DNA of 19,191 nt, from positions 1 to 19,191 of the forward strand of contig CALKWO010000107.1 of assembly GCA_938003875.1 (NCBI GenBank). Reading direction: 5' to 3'. A model generated the notes under the pieces. It made no database searches. It worked only from the letters and a program-made list of their open reading frames with translations, and had not been told where the DNA came from. The stretch is from an uncultured bacterium (GTDB lineage Bacteria > Planctomycetota > Uabimicrobiia > Uabimicrobiales > JABWCH01). The first letter of the stretch is position 1; the number at the start of each line of letters is the position of its first letter. Both the position numbers and the translations under genes were made by a program. This document shows positions 6,739 to 13,562 of this stretch, piece by piece.

Positions 6739-7233
6739 CTATTCTCTCCAAATTTTTTTTATTTTTTCCATTCCATATCGATAGCGGCTTGCTATCGTAT
6801 TAAGAGGAATGGAGAGACAAAGGGAAATTTCTTCTAACGTCATTTGGGCATAAATTTTTAAATAGACTGCCTCTTGTTGCTCCCAGGGCAAAGAGAGAAG
6901 TGCCTCTTGTAAGGAAAGGCTTTCCTCTGGCGACATCACAGATTCAGGCTTTTTCTCTAAAATATTGCCCTGGGTGGAACGCAAGGCATGAATATGCTTT
7001 CCTTGCTTACTTAAAAAGCGTTTTGCTTCATGAGAAGCTAAAGTAAATAAAAAAGCACGCAGGTTTTCTATGGGATAATTCTTTCGTTTAGAATTCACAA
7101 GACGAACAAAAACGTTTTGCAAAACATCTTCTGCATATTGTTCATCTCGCAGGTATGCTTTCAGATACCCCAAAAGCATACCTCCCATTTCATCGAAAAC
7201 CTTTCCGAGCCATTCCTCTTCGTCATAGCACAT
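6739..7233 (-). CDS. ECF-type RNA polymerase sigma factor (164 aa)
   Basis: This is an extracytoplasmic-function sigma-70 factor with only regions 2 and 4. Region 2 covers about 18-75, with the typical 'AEDVLQNVFVRL' (34-45) core-binding stretch and 'ENLRAFLFTLASHEAKRFL' (56-74). Region 4 covers about 108-160, with 'LPWEQQEAVYLKIYAQMTLEEISLCLSIPLNTI' folding into the -35-binding helix-turn-helix (131-157). The length is usual for the group. AGGA stands 8 bases before the ATG. It lies 20 bases after the 580-aa membrane-protein gene and 2 bases before the anti-sigma-like gene, so all are probably co-transcribed. Its target promoters cannot be inferred here; autoregulation of the operon is common for ECF factors but not shown. 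Confidence 0.92.
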   Translation of the reverse strand: MCYDEEEWLGKVFDEMGGMLLGYLKAYLRDEQYAEDVLQNVFVRLVNSKRKNYPIENLRAFLFTLASHEAKRFLSKQGKHIHALRSTQGNILEKKPESVMSPEESLSLQEALLSLPWEQQEAVYLKIYAQMTLEEISLCLSIPLNTIASRYRYGMEKIKKIWRE

Positions 7234-7253
7234 GATGGGTTCCTGAAGCGATT

Positions 7254-8996
7254 TTAACGATTTTCTATCGTAATCGTAATTCCTATAAGGGCTTCTTCTT
7301 TTCCTTCTCCTGCTTTTGTTTTGGCTGTACCATGAATGAAGCAGGCTTTACTGGATTTTTCATAGCTCAATTTTTGCGTGGTAAATGGATCCAATAGATA
7401 TGGAATGTCCTTTTTAAATAAAGATTCCAGAGAGTTAGAAGTATCTTGGTTTTCTTTTACAGATATAACGGTTTCCAAAGCTATCCAGGCACATCGGCTG
7501 AGAGTCAGTGTTTCAAAATTCTTTTGATAGATGCTGCCCCAGGCAGGGAGTACTAAATTAGTCAAAGGATAAAAATAGGATACTTCTTTTTCTTTTATTG
7601 CTAAAAATTCTCGTATGCTCTTTTCTTCTCTGCTCCATTGTATTTTTTCTAGCTGCTTTTCCATGAGATAGGCAAGGTCTATCTTTGTCCAGGCTGAAGG
7701 GGAAAAGATAAAATAAGCACGAGGGAGAAAGAATCCATGTACATTTTCGCCAGGGAAGATAAAATCCCATCGCGACTTCTGGGCTGTATGGTATACCCAA
7801 AGGAATTCAGAAACTCCAGGTATATCTAAATTAGATTGAGCAAAATCACACCAGGGTTCTATTTGCTTCTGCCAGTTTCTAAGAGTTTTTTCCTGCAATG
7901 AGATGGAAAAAACAGACATCCCTTTTTCCATCTTTTTGAGAACATTTTTTTGCAAAACAACCTTAATAATATTGGAAATTATAAAAGGCTCTCTTGCAGG
8001 AAGATTCGCCAGCTTTATCATCATAGACAGTACTGCAATAAATTCTTTTTCTTGTTTTGTGTGGCAATAATAATCAGCATGCAAGGAAAAATAGTTCATG
8101 CAATTACGTATATCATAAAGATGGGCTATCTTGGTTTCCATCATTCCTATTTCCGTAGCAGGAAATTCAATAGGAATCTGGATTTGTTCAAATTCCATGG
8201 CTGCTTCTAAGATTGTACGTATTTTTTCTGTAGAATCCAGAAATTTTTTCAAAGCATCCCATTCTAAAGTATTCAGTATTTGACCTTCAGGGATTTCATG
8301 GATTCCTTTTTTAGAGAAAAGGCTTTTTCTTACAGAGGATTTCATGGTTTCCCAGACAGAGCCAGGGTTTGTAGTTGCCATATCAGAAAGCCATTTCTGA
8401 TAAGTATCTCGCAGCATCTGGCTGCACGCGAGAACGATAGGGCCTGCATTTTTTTCTTCCTGGATGTCTTCCTGACCAGATACTTTCTTTAATGCTTTTA
8501 AATCTAAAGGAATCTCCATTTCTTTTGCTTTTTGGGTGATTTTAGCAAGTTCTTTAGATGCTAGAATATCGCATATTCCTAAGCCAAGAAAAACAAGAAT
8601 CCCTGTTATGGGGATAGCTTTTTTCCAAAATCCATGTATAGGAGAAAGCTCGCATTTTTGCCTTTCCCTGTCCCAAAAATTCAGCACAAGTAAGAATAAA
8701 GCCAGAATTCCTAAAAGTCCTAAGAGCGTATCATGAACGACGAGAAGACACATAAGATAAAAAATAACTATGCCTGCAATGATAGAAATCTTAGCCAGGA
8801 ATCGTATTACTCTGAAAAATTTAGGGAAAAAATAGACTAAAAGGCATACCACAAGAGAAGGAATTAAAAACACCACACTCTTGACTTTAAGAGAGAAATA
8901 CCAGAGAAAAGAAAGGATGCAAATAAATCCAATTAAGGGAATTCGTTGCAATGACAAAACATTACACCAGATTTTTTGAATCAAAGAACGGTTCAT
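7254..8996 (-). CDS. Multi-span membrane protein with large C-terminal domain (580 aa)
   Basis: I do not recognise a named family. The N terminus has about five hydrophobic helices (near 19-37, 40-57, 68-87, 90-107 and 126-144), followed by about 430 polar residues. Just after the last helix the segment 'EIPLDLKALKKV...EEKNAGPIVLACSQML' (161-193) recalls a motif seen in many uncharacterised planctomycete proteins ('LTLEEL...PDEENAA'), where it follows one membrane helix. The ATG at 8996 is chosen over an in-frame one 84 bases upstream because AGGAG lies 8 bases before it. It is the first gene of the sigma/anti-sigma/GalT-like operon and could be the envelope sensor or a client of that regulon (inference). 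No catalytic motif is visible. Confidence 0.75.
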   Translation of the reverse strand: MNRSLIQKIWCNVLSLQRIPLIGFICILSFLWYFSLKVKSVVFLIPSLVVCLLVYFFPKFFRVIRFLAKISIIAGIVIFYLMCLLVVHDTLLGLLGILALFLLVLNFWDRERQKCELSPIHGFWKKAIPITGILVFLGLGICDILASKELAKITQKAKEMEIPLDLKALKKVSGQEDIQEEKNAGPIVLACSQMLRDTYQKWLSDMATTNPGSVWETMKSSVRKSLFSKKGIHEIPEGQILNTLEWDALKKFLDSTEKIRTILEAAMEFEQIQIPIEFPATEIGMMETKIAHLYDIRNCMNYFSLHADYYCHTKQEKEFIAVLSMMIKLANLPAREPFIISNIIKVVLQKNVLKKMEKGMSVFSISLQEKTLRNWQKQIEPWCDFAQSNLDIPGVSEFLWVYHTAQKSRWDFIFPGENVHGFFLPRAYFIFSPSAWTKIDLAYLMEKQLEKIQWSREEKSIREFLAIKEKEVSYFYPLTNLVLPAWGSIYQKNFETLTLSRCAWIALETVISVKENQDTSNSLESLFKKDIPYLLDPFTTQKLSYEKSSKACFIHGTAKTKAGEGKEEALIGITITIENR

Positions 8997-9090
8997 GCTC
9001 GATCTCCTGAAAAAATGTTTAGGATATATAAATGCGTTTATAAACAAAGACCCTGTTTTTTCCCTTTTTTGTCTAAGCATAAAAAAAATT

Positions 9091-9119
9091 TTGAAAAAAA
9101 CTTCAGAATCATGTAATAT
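9091..9119 (+). promoter_or_regulatory. Sigma-70 promoter of the molybdenum-hydroxylase genes
   Basis: TTGAAA (9091-9096), a 17-base spacer and TAATAT (9114-9119) are well placed for transcription from about 9126, giving a 60-base leader before the ATG at 9188. It lies in the 191-base divergent region shared with the membrane-protein operon. I could not pick a convincing minus-strand promoter there. Confidence 0.6.
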
Positions 9120-9187
9120 TAATAGTTATGCCTTATGTGAGCACAGAGTACAGAGCCAATTTTTTCAGAAAGGGAAACAAAAGCATT

Positions 9188-11575
9188 ATGACATACAAAA
9201 GCATTGGAAAAAATCTTTCTCGTGTTGAGGCAATAGCCAAAGCTACAGGAAGTGCCAAATATACGGCAGATTTACGTTTTCCCAGGGAATTGTTTGCCAG
9301 GGTAGTGCGTTCCAGCGAACCTCATGCCTTGATAAAGAAAATTTCCTGCGAAGAAGCTCTGGCCATTCCTGGCGTAAGAGGCATCGTCACAGGAGAAAAT
9401 AGCCATGAAACCATCGGCGTTTGTATCAAAGACCAGCCTCCTCTCGCCAGAGGCAAAGTCCGTTTTGTAGGAGAGCCTGTTGCTGCTGTTGTTGCAGAAA
9501 CCAAAGAAATTGCCCTGGCAGCATCTCTCAAGATAAAGGTAGAATACGAATCTTTGCCAGCCGTTTTCGAGTGTAAAGAAGCTATGGCAGAAGATGCGCC
9601 TCTGATCCATGAGCATATTCCTGCCATACCAGGCTTTTTCCCAAAGCAAGGGACAAACATTTTTCAGCACTTCCGTATTCGGACAGGAGACCCTTATCCT
9701 GATAAATTTGAGCAGAAAGACTATAGCGCATCGGCAAAGATACATTGGCCTCACCTTGCTCATTGCCAGATGGAGCCTCACGTTACTATCGCCAGATGGG
9801 CAAATGATGATTCTTTAGAAGTGTACACATCAGCACAATCGCCCTTTGATGTCAGACACTTTCTTTGTGAGGCATTTCATCTGCCTATGCGAAAAGTTTC
9901 TGTTATCACATATTTTCTAGGCGGCGGATTCGGAGGAAAATCCGATGTCACCATTGAACCTCTTACTGTTCTGGTTGCAAAGCATTTTCCAGGCGAATAT
10001 GTGAGGATACAACTAGATCGAGAAGAAATGTTTTTTGGCACAGTCGTCGGCAGAGGCTTGGATGGGGAATTTACAGTAGATTTCGATAAAGAGGGAATGA
10101 TCCATGGACTGAAAGTTACCTATCTTCTGAATTCAGGTGGATACGCAGGCTATGCCATCAACATCGTGCAGCCTGGAGGCATAGTTACTTCAGGGACTTA
10201 TTACATTCCTTATTTAGAAATAGATGCCTATGGAGTATATACCAATAAGCCACCTCTGGGAGCTTACAGAGCCTATGGCCATCCAGAAGCTGCCCTTCTG
10301 GCAGAGAGGATGATAGAGCTAGTTGCTGAAAGGACAGGGCGTAGCTCTTCTGAGATACGCAGACTGAACCTGATTAAACCTGGGCATAAAAATAGCATAG
10401 GCCAGACAGTACGAGAAGATGATGGCAATATTCTGGAATGTATGCAATTTGTAGAAGAAGATATGGAGAAGTATAGGTCTTCCCATGAGCAGGAAATCCC
10501 TCTTACGAGGGGATATGCCTTAGCCAATTTTCTTAAGGCTCCTGGTATGCCGACCAATGGCTTTTCTACTGCAATTGTAAGGTTCAATGAAGATACTACC
10601 GTCAATGTCATGATTAGCGCGACCGATATGGGGCAGGGCCTTTTGACAACCATAACGCAGATTGCGGCAGAAGCATTGCTGATGCCTGTCCATAAAATCG
10701 AAGTGACATCCATCCCAGATACTCGCTATACACCTTATGAATGGCAGACTGTGGCTTCTCGTTCTACCTGGATGGTAGGCAATGCCGTTTATAAAGCTGC
10801 GCAGGATGCTATCCAAAAAATCAAGGAAAATGCTGCTATTGCTATGGGACAATCAGCTCAAGATATGGTATATGATGGCAAGCAGGTATACTATTTATTT
10901 GATAAAGAAAAAAGCATCCCCATCAAAAATCTTATGCTCGGCTATACTTTTCCGAATGGTCGAACCTGTGGCTCTCCTCCTGTAGGCTATGGTGCGTATA
11001 TGCCTGAAATGGAATACAGCGATGAAAAAACGGGCCAGGGAAACGCAGCATCCCAATGGACTTATGGATGCCAGGGGGTTGTTTTAGACGTAGACATCAC
11101 AAGCGGCCAGATTTTTGTGCGCATGGTATCCTCTGCCCTTGATATTGGCAAGGTCATCAATCCTAAAATGGCAAAAAGTCAGGTAGAAGGAGCTGTTATT
11201 ATGGGAATCGGTGGAGCGATCATGGAAAAGATTCAATATGACAGCAAAGGCAAAATACGGAATCCCGAATTCACAGATTATAAAATCCCCACGCCAGAGG
11301 ATACAAAAGGCATAGAAATGTACACCCATTTTGTCGAAACATTCGACCAGAAAATGGTTTATGGTGCTAAGTGCCTGGGAGAACATCCTGTGATTGGAAT
11401 TGCCCCTGCTATTCTTGCTGCTGTGAAAGACGCGACAGGGCTGGAGTTCGATGCTCTGCCTCTTCAAGCGGAAATCGTAAGAAAAAAGATCCAGGAGAAC
11501 TATACACAAGTATTGTCCCACATAGAAAAGAAAAGAGCTGAATATGTTTATACCGTTTCATTATTACGATCCTAA
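9188..11575 (+). CDS. Xanthine dehydrogenase-family hydroxylase, molybdopterin-binding (large) subunit (795 aa)
   Basis: This is the catalytic subunit of a molybdenum hydroxylase (xanthine dehydrogenase, aldehyde oxidase, 4-hydroxybenzoyl-CoA reductase and CO dehydrogenase group). The N-terminal hammerhead domain (about 15-125) starts with 'SRVEAIAKATGSAKYTADL'. The Mo-pterin loop GGGFGGK is at 245-251, 'GAYRAYGHPEA' with R361 matches the RAFG-type motif, and 'GAKCLGEHPVIGIAPAI' carries the conserved catalytic Glu E732. It lacks the AYRCAFR loop of CO dehydrogenase, so that enzyme is unlikely; the substrate is unknown. The ATG at 9188 is chosen because 'aaaggga' precedes it (about 12 bases) and family homology starts at once; an ATG 60 bases upstream has no such site. 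It overlaps the FAD subunit by 32 bases. No maturation factor or 2Fe-2S subunit is adjacent. Confidence 0.93.
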   Translation: MTYKSIGKNLSRVEAIAKATGSAKYTADLRFPRELFARVVRSSEPHALIKKISCEEALAIPGVRGIVTGENSHETIGVCIKDQPPLARGKVRFVGEPVAAVVAETKEIALAASLKIKVEYESLPAVFECKEAMAEDAPLIHEHIPAIPGFFPKQGTNIFQHFRIRTGDPYPDKFEQKDYSASAKIHWPHLAHCQMEPHVTIARWANDDSLEVYTSAQSPFDVRHFLCEAFHLPMRKVSVITYFLGGGFGGKSDVTIEPLTVLVAKHFPGEYVRIQLDREEMFFGTVVGRGLDGEFTVDFDKEGMIHGLKVTYLLNSGGYAGYAINIVQPGGIVTSGTYYIPYLEIDAYGVYTNKPPLGAYRAYGHPEAALLAERMIELVAERTGRSSSEIRRLNLIKPGHKNSIGQTVREDDGNILECMQFVEEDMEKYRSSHEQEIPLTRGYALANFLKAPGMPTNGFSTAIVRFNEDTTVNVMISATDMGQGLLTTITQIAAEALLMPVHKIEVTSIPDTRYTPYEWQTVASRSTWMVGNAVYKAAQDAIQKIKENAAIAMGQSAQDMVYDGKQVYYLFDKEKSIPIKNLMLGYTFPNGRTCGSPPVGYGAYMPEMEYSDEKTGQGNAASQWTYGCQGVVLDVDITSGQIFVRMVSSALDIGKVINPKMAKSQVEGAVIMGIGGAIMEKIQYDSKGKIRNPEFTDYKIPTPEDTKGIEMYTHFVETFDQKMVYGAKCLGEHPVIGIAPAILAAVKDATGLEFDALPLQAEIVRKKIQENYTQVLSHIEKKRAEYVYTVSLLRS

Positions 11576-12413
11576 AAGTTTTGCAGAATTTTTAGAAATA
11601 GCCCGCCAGGTCAAAGACTATCAGATTTTAGCTGGTGGTACAGACTTACTGGTAAAAATGCGCGGTGGATATTCTCCTTGCCAGCATGTATTGGATATAA
11701 AAAAAATCCAGGACATACCAGAATTGAAAAAAATAGAAAAAAATCAGGAAGGTCTTTCTTTAGGTTCCCTTGTTACCTTTACTGAACTTTTGAACTATAA
11801 GGAAGGCAAAGATTTCTTCCCCGCTCTCTATGAAGCTTCCAGGGTAATGGGATGCTATGAAATCCGCAACAGAGCAACTTTCGGCGGAAATATTTGCAAT
11901 GCTGCTTCTGGGGCTGAGGCAGGAAGCGTTTTTCTGATTTTCAATGCCGTAGTCCATATTCTTGGCCCACAGGGGAAACGCTCTGTCTTGCTGGAAGAAT
12001 TCTATCAAGCCCGATCTAAAACAGGAAAGCCAGGCACTATCTTAGGCCCAGAGGAAATAGTAACGCATTTTTTTCTGCCTTTTCTCCCTGGCAAAAACCA
12101 CTCTGTTTATGTAAGAAGAGCCAGGAGTGCTGGTATGGACCTTTCCAGCCTGAATCTCAGCCTTGCCATGTTTGAAGAAAACGGGAAGAAAAACTTCCGT
12201 ATTGCTGCTGGCGCAATAGGCCCCATTCCCTGCCGTTTCCGAGAAGTAGAAGAGCTGCTTTCTGGGAATGATCTGGATTGTTCCCAGATCGAAAATGCAC
12301 AGAAAAAACTTTCGGATCTTTCGCAACCACGCCCTAATTCCAAAAGAGCTTCGGTGGAATACAAAAAAGACCAGATTTCTCAGCTTCTCGTCGTAGCTCT
12401 AAATTCTATATGA
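11544..12413 (+). CDS. Xanthine dehydrogenase-family hydroxylase, FAD-binding (medium) subunit (289 aa)
   Basis: This is the FAD subunit (CoxM/HcrB-like) that passes electrons between the Fe-S centres and the external acceptor. The pyrophosphate loop 'LAGGTDLLVKMR' (29-40), the second FAD motif 'IRNRATFGGNICNAASGAEAG' (107-127), and a C-terminal CO-dehydrogenase flavoprotein domain (about 170-285, with 'RASVEYKKDQISQLL' near the end) are all in place. The length matches CoxM. In many relatives the second motif ends in 'P.aD', here 'ASGAEAG', a mild deviation. It has no Fe-S cysteines typical of the fused HcrB subunit. The start lies within the end of the large-subunit gene, so translation is coupled. 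The next gene on the strand would normally be the 2Fe-2S subunit; instead the repeat island begins 15 bases after the stop. Confidence 0.92.
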   Translation: MFIPFHYYDPKSFAEFLEIARQVKDYQILAGGTDLLVKMRGGYSPCQHVLDIKKIQDIPELKKIEKNQEGLSLGSLVTFTELLNYKEGKDFFPALYEASRVMGCYEIRNRATFGGNICNAASGAEAGSVFLIFNAVVHILGPQGKRSVLLEEFYQARSKTGKPGTILGPEEIVTHFFLPFLPGKNHSVYVRRARSAGMDLSSLNLSLAMFEENGKKNFRIAAGAIGPIPCRFREVEELLSGNDLDCSQIENAQKKLSDLSQPRPNSKRASVEYKKDQISQLLVVALNSI

Positions 12414-12427
12414 GACTATTTAAAATA

Positions 12428-12773
12428 CCAGGGGCGTTACCCCAACGCTGTTAAGTTAAGGCTAAGACTATGCTGATTATAAACCTAAACATCATATGCA
12501 TTAAGCAATAATGACTTACATAACAATGATTTGTAGCCGCAGGGTTGCGCCGAAAATGACCATCTATTCGGAAAAGACGACCTTCAGCGCAATCCCTGCG
12601 TCTTTTGCCAATAGAGACTGACGGAATCGAACCTTTTTAAGTGACCCAGTTAAAGGGTATTGACCAAAGGCGCAGGGATTGCGCTGGCGTTAGACTTTTG
12701 AGTAGACATGACTTTTTCGGCGCAACCCTGCGGCTACAATCTTATCTTAACAGCGTTGGGGCGTTGCCCCTGG
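12428..12773. repeat. Large imperfect inverted-repeat island (two-part units A and B)
   Basis: Two arms face each other. Unit A is 33 bases: 12428-12460 begins 'ccaggggcg', and its inverse at 12741-12773 differs at about five positions, mostly in a GGGGC-loop-CCCC hairpin whose loop is flipped. Unit B is about 83 bases, 12531-12613 and the inverse 12656-12739, starting 'ttgtagccgcagggttgcgc'. Each B is itself hairpin-forming (12538-12550 with 12587-12600; 12671-12684 with 12720-12732). The left A and B are split by about 70 A/T-rich bases absent from the right arm. The centre is 12614-12655. There is no transposase and no credible gene in 12414-12807. It sits between two convergent genes, a usual place for REP/BIME-like or MITE-like elements. 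Confidence 0.85.
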
Positions 12774-12785
12774 CTATTATATTTC

Positions 12786-12798
12786 GTCCCTTCGGGAT
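12786..12798. repeat. Small 'tcccttcggga' hairpin beside the island
   Basis: A short stem, tccc/ggga with a ttc loop, lies just outside the right arm of the island and 10 bases past the stop of the 120-aa gene. It lacks a T-run, so it is not an intrinsic terminator by itself. It may be the outer part of the repeat unit; similar 'atcccgaagggat' words often accompany such dispersed repeats (recollection). Confidence 0.4.
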
Positions 12799-12807
12799 GA
12801 ATCTGTT

Positions 12808-13170
12808 TTATGCCTGGCCAGCAAATTTTTCTTTGATTTTATCTACTGCAATGTCGACAACTTTTTCCGTGGCAGCCTCTACGATAGCATCTGTTAAATC
12901 TTGCATTGTGCCTTGTGTTACTTTTTCTACTTGCTCTTTTACCAGGTCGGCTACTTTTTCTTTTACATAGTCTTTAATAGCATCTTCTGCCTGATCAGCC
13001 AACGCAGCAGGGACTTCTTTGAGAAGAATTTCCAGAACACGACTCACGACTTCCTGGACGGCTTTATCTTTCATCGCTTCTTTTGCTTTTCCCGATACTT
13101 CTTTGCTTTTTTCTGCTACTCCATCGGCTACACTTTTTACTTTGTCTTTGATTTTATCAAAAAAACCCAT
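12808..13170 (-). CDS. Amphipathic helical protein, LEA/YtxH-like composition (120 aa)
   Basis: I cannot assign a function. The protein starts 'MGFFDKIKDKVKSVADG' and is nearly all Ala, Lys, Glu, Val and Asp with heptad- and 11-mer-like spacing ('AEKSKEVSGKAKEAMKDKAV', 'VADLVKEQVEKVTQG'), as in LEA-like or apolipoprotein-like amphipathic helices that coat membranes or protect against stress. One more hydrophobic stretch (39-52) could be a buried helix. No cysteine, signal peptide or membrane span is visible. AAGG lies 9 bases before this ATG, whereas the longer frame to 13221 has no ribosome-binding site and begins inside the promoter. It is a single-gene unit with a near-consensus promoter, so it is probably well expressed. 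Confidence 0.8.
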   Translation of the reverse strand: MGFFDKIKDKVKSVADGVAEKSKEVSGKAKEAMKDKAVQEVVSRVLEILLKEVPAALADQAEDAIKDYVKEKVADLVKEQVEKVTQGTMQDLTDAIVEAATEKVVDIAVDKIKEKFAGQA

Positions 13171-13221
13171 TTGATAAACCTTTCTGTAAATAAATCTATT
13201 AAAAAAAAATATAAGAAACAT

Positions 13222-13250
13222 AGTATCTCAATATTTGGCTATCTTGTCAA
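13222..13250 (-). promoter_or_regulatory. Strong sigma-70 promoter of the 120-aa protein gene
   Basis: On the minus strand a perfect TTGACA (13250-13245) is separated by exactly 17 bases from GATACT (13227-13222), preceded by TGA as in an extended -10. Transcription would start near 13215, giving a leader of about 45 bases before the ATG at 13170. It is the best promoter match in the window. Confidence 0.75.
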
Positions 13251-13365
13251 GAGATTGCCTCTAAGATTGCAGTGGATTTTAAAAAAATGTGTTACTCAAA
13301 ATGTTGTTGAACATATTTCAAAAGAAGATATAAATAGTACCTTCTTTAAAAGTATGCTAGAACCG

Positions 13366-13409
13366 CAAAATGGAGTAGATGCTATTTCCATAGCACTACT
13401 CATTTTGCA
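13366..13409. other. Long bulged hairpin in non-coding DNA
   Basis: The arms 13366-13386 and 13391-13409 pair over 19 base pairs around a TTCC loop, interrupted by only two unpaired single bases in the left arm (A13380 and one G of the GG at 13373-13374). There is no T-run, so it is not a typical terminator. It stands between the 120-aa gene's promoter and the terminator at 13431-13463. The rest of 13251-13365 shows nothing I can support as a gene. Confidence 0.6.
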
Positions 13410-13430
13410 CAAAATCACTTTGACTAATAC

Positions 13431-13463
13431 AATTAAAATAAAAAAACCCCGTTTCCGGGGTTT
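13431..13463 (-). terminator. Intrinsic terminator of the kinase-sbcD operon
   Basis: AAACCCCG (13444-13451), loop TTTC and CGGGGTTT (13456-13463) make a perfect 8-base stem. On the minus strand it is followed by TTTTTTTATTTTAATT, a good T-run, 100 bases after the sbcD stop. On the plus strand only TTTCT follows, so it is much stronger for minus-strand transcripts. Confidence 0.85.
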
Positions 13464-13562
13464 CTAGGTCGTCGATGAATATTGATGGAAGGAAAGTAGG
13501 AGATTGCTATAAGAATCTTCTTAATATAAAATACGCAAGAAAAAAAAATCTGTTTGTGATTT

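Noticed and set aside
9128..9187. Upstream ATG giving a 20-residue N-terminal extension of the molybdopterin subunit
   Set aside because: It has no ribosome-binding site, lies only a few bases from the likely transcription start, and homology begins at the ATG at 9188.
9272..9781. Long minus-strand open frames inside the molybdopterin subunit gene
   Set aside because: They are shadows of a gene with complete family motifs on the plus strand and lack starts with ribosome-binding sites.
12621..12633. 'acggaatcgaacc', complement of a tRNA T-loop-like GGTTCGATTCCGT, at the centre of the island
   Set aside because: The flanking bases do not form a 5-base T-stem, acceptor or anticodon arm, so a tRNA gene or attachment-site remnant is not supported.
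12428..12773. CRISPR array or integron attC sites in the repeat island
   Set aside because: There are only two facing copies rather than regularly spaced direct repeats, no cas or integrase gene, and no GTTRRRY/RYYYAAC core pair.
12901..13467. Plus-strand open frame of 188 codons antisense to the 120-aa gene and running on over 13171-13467
   Set aside because: Most of it is the complement of a lysine/glutamate-rich gene, giving a Phe/Tyr-rich product. It has only a TTG start and no ribosome-binding site, and it crosses the promoter, the long hairpin and the terminator.
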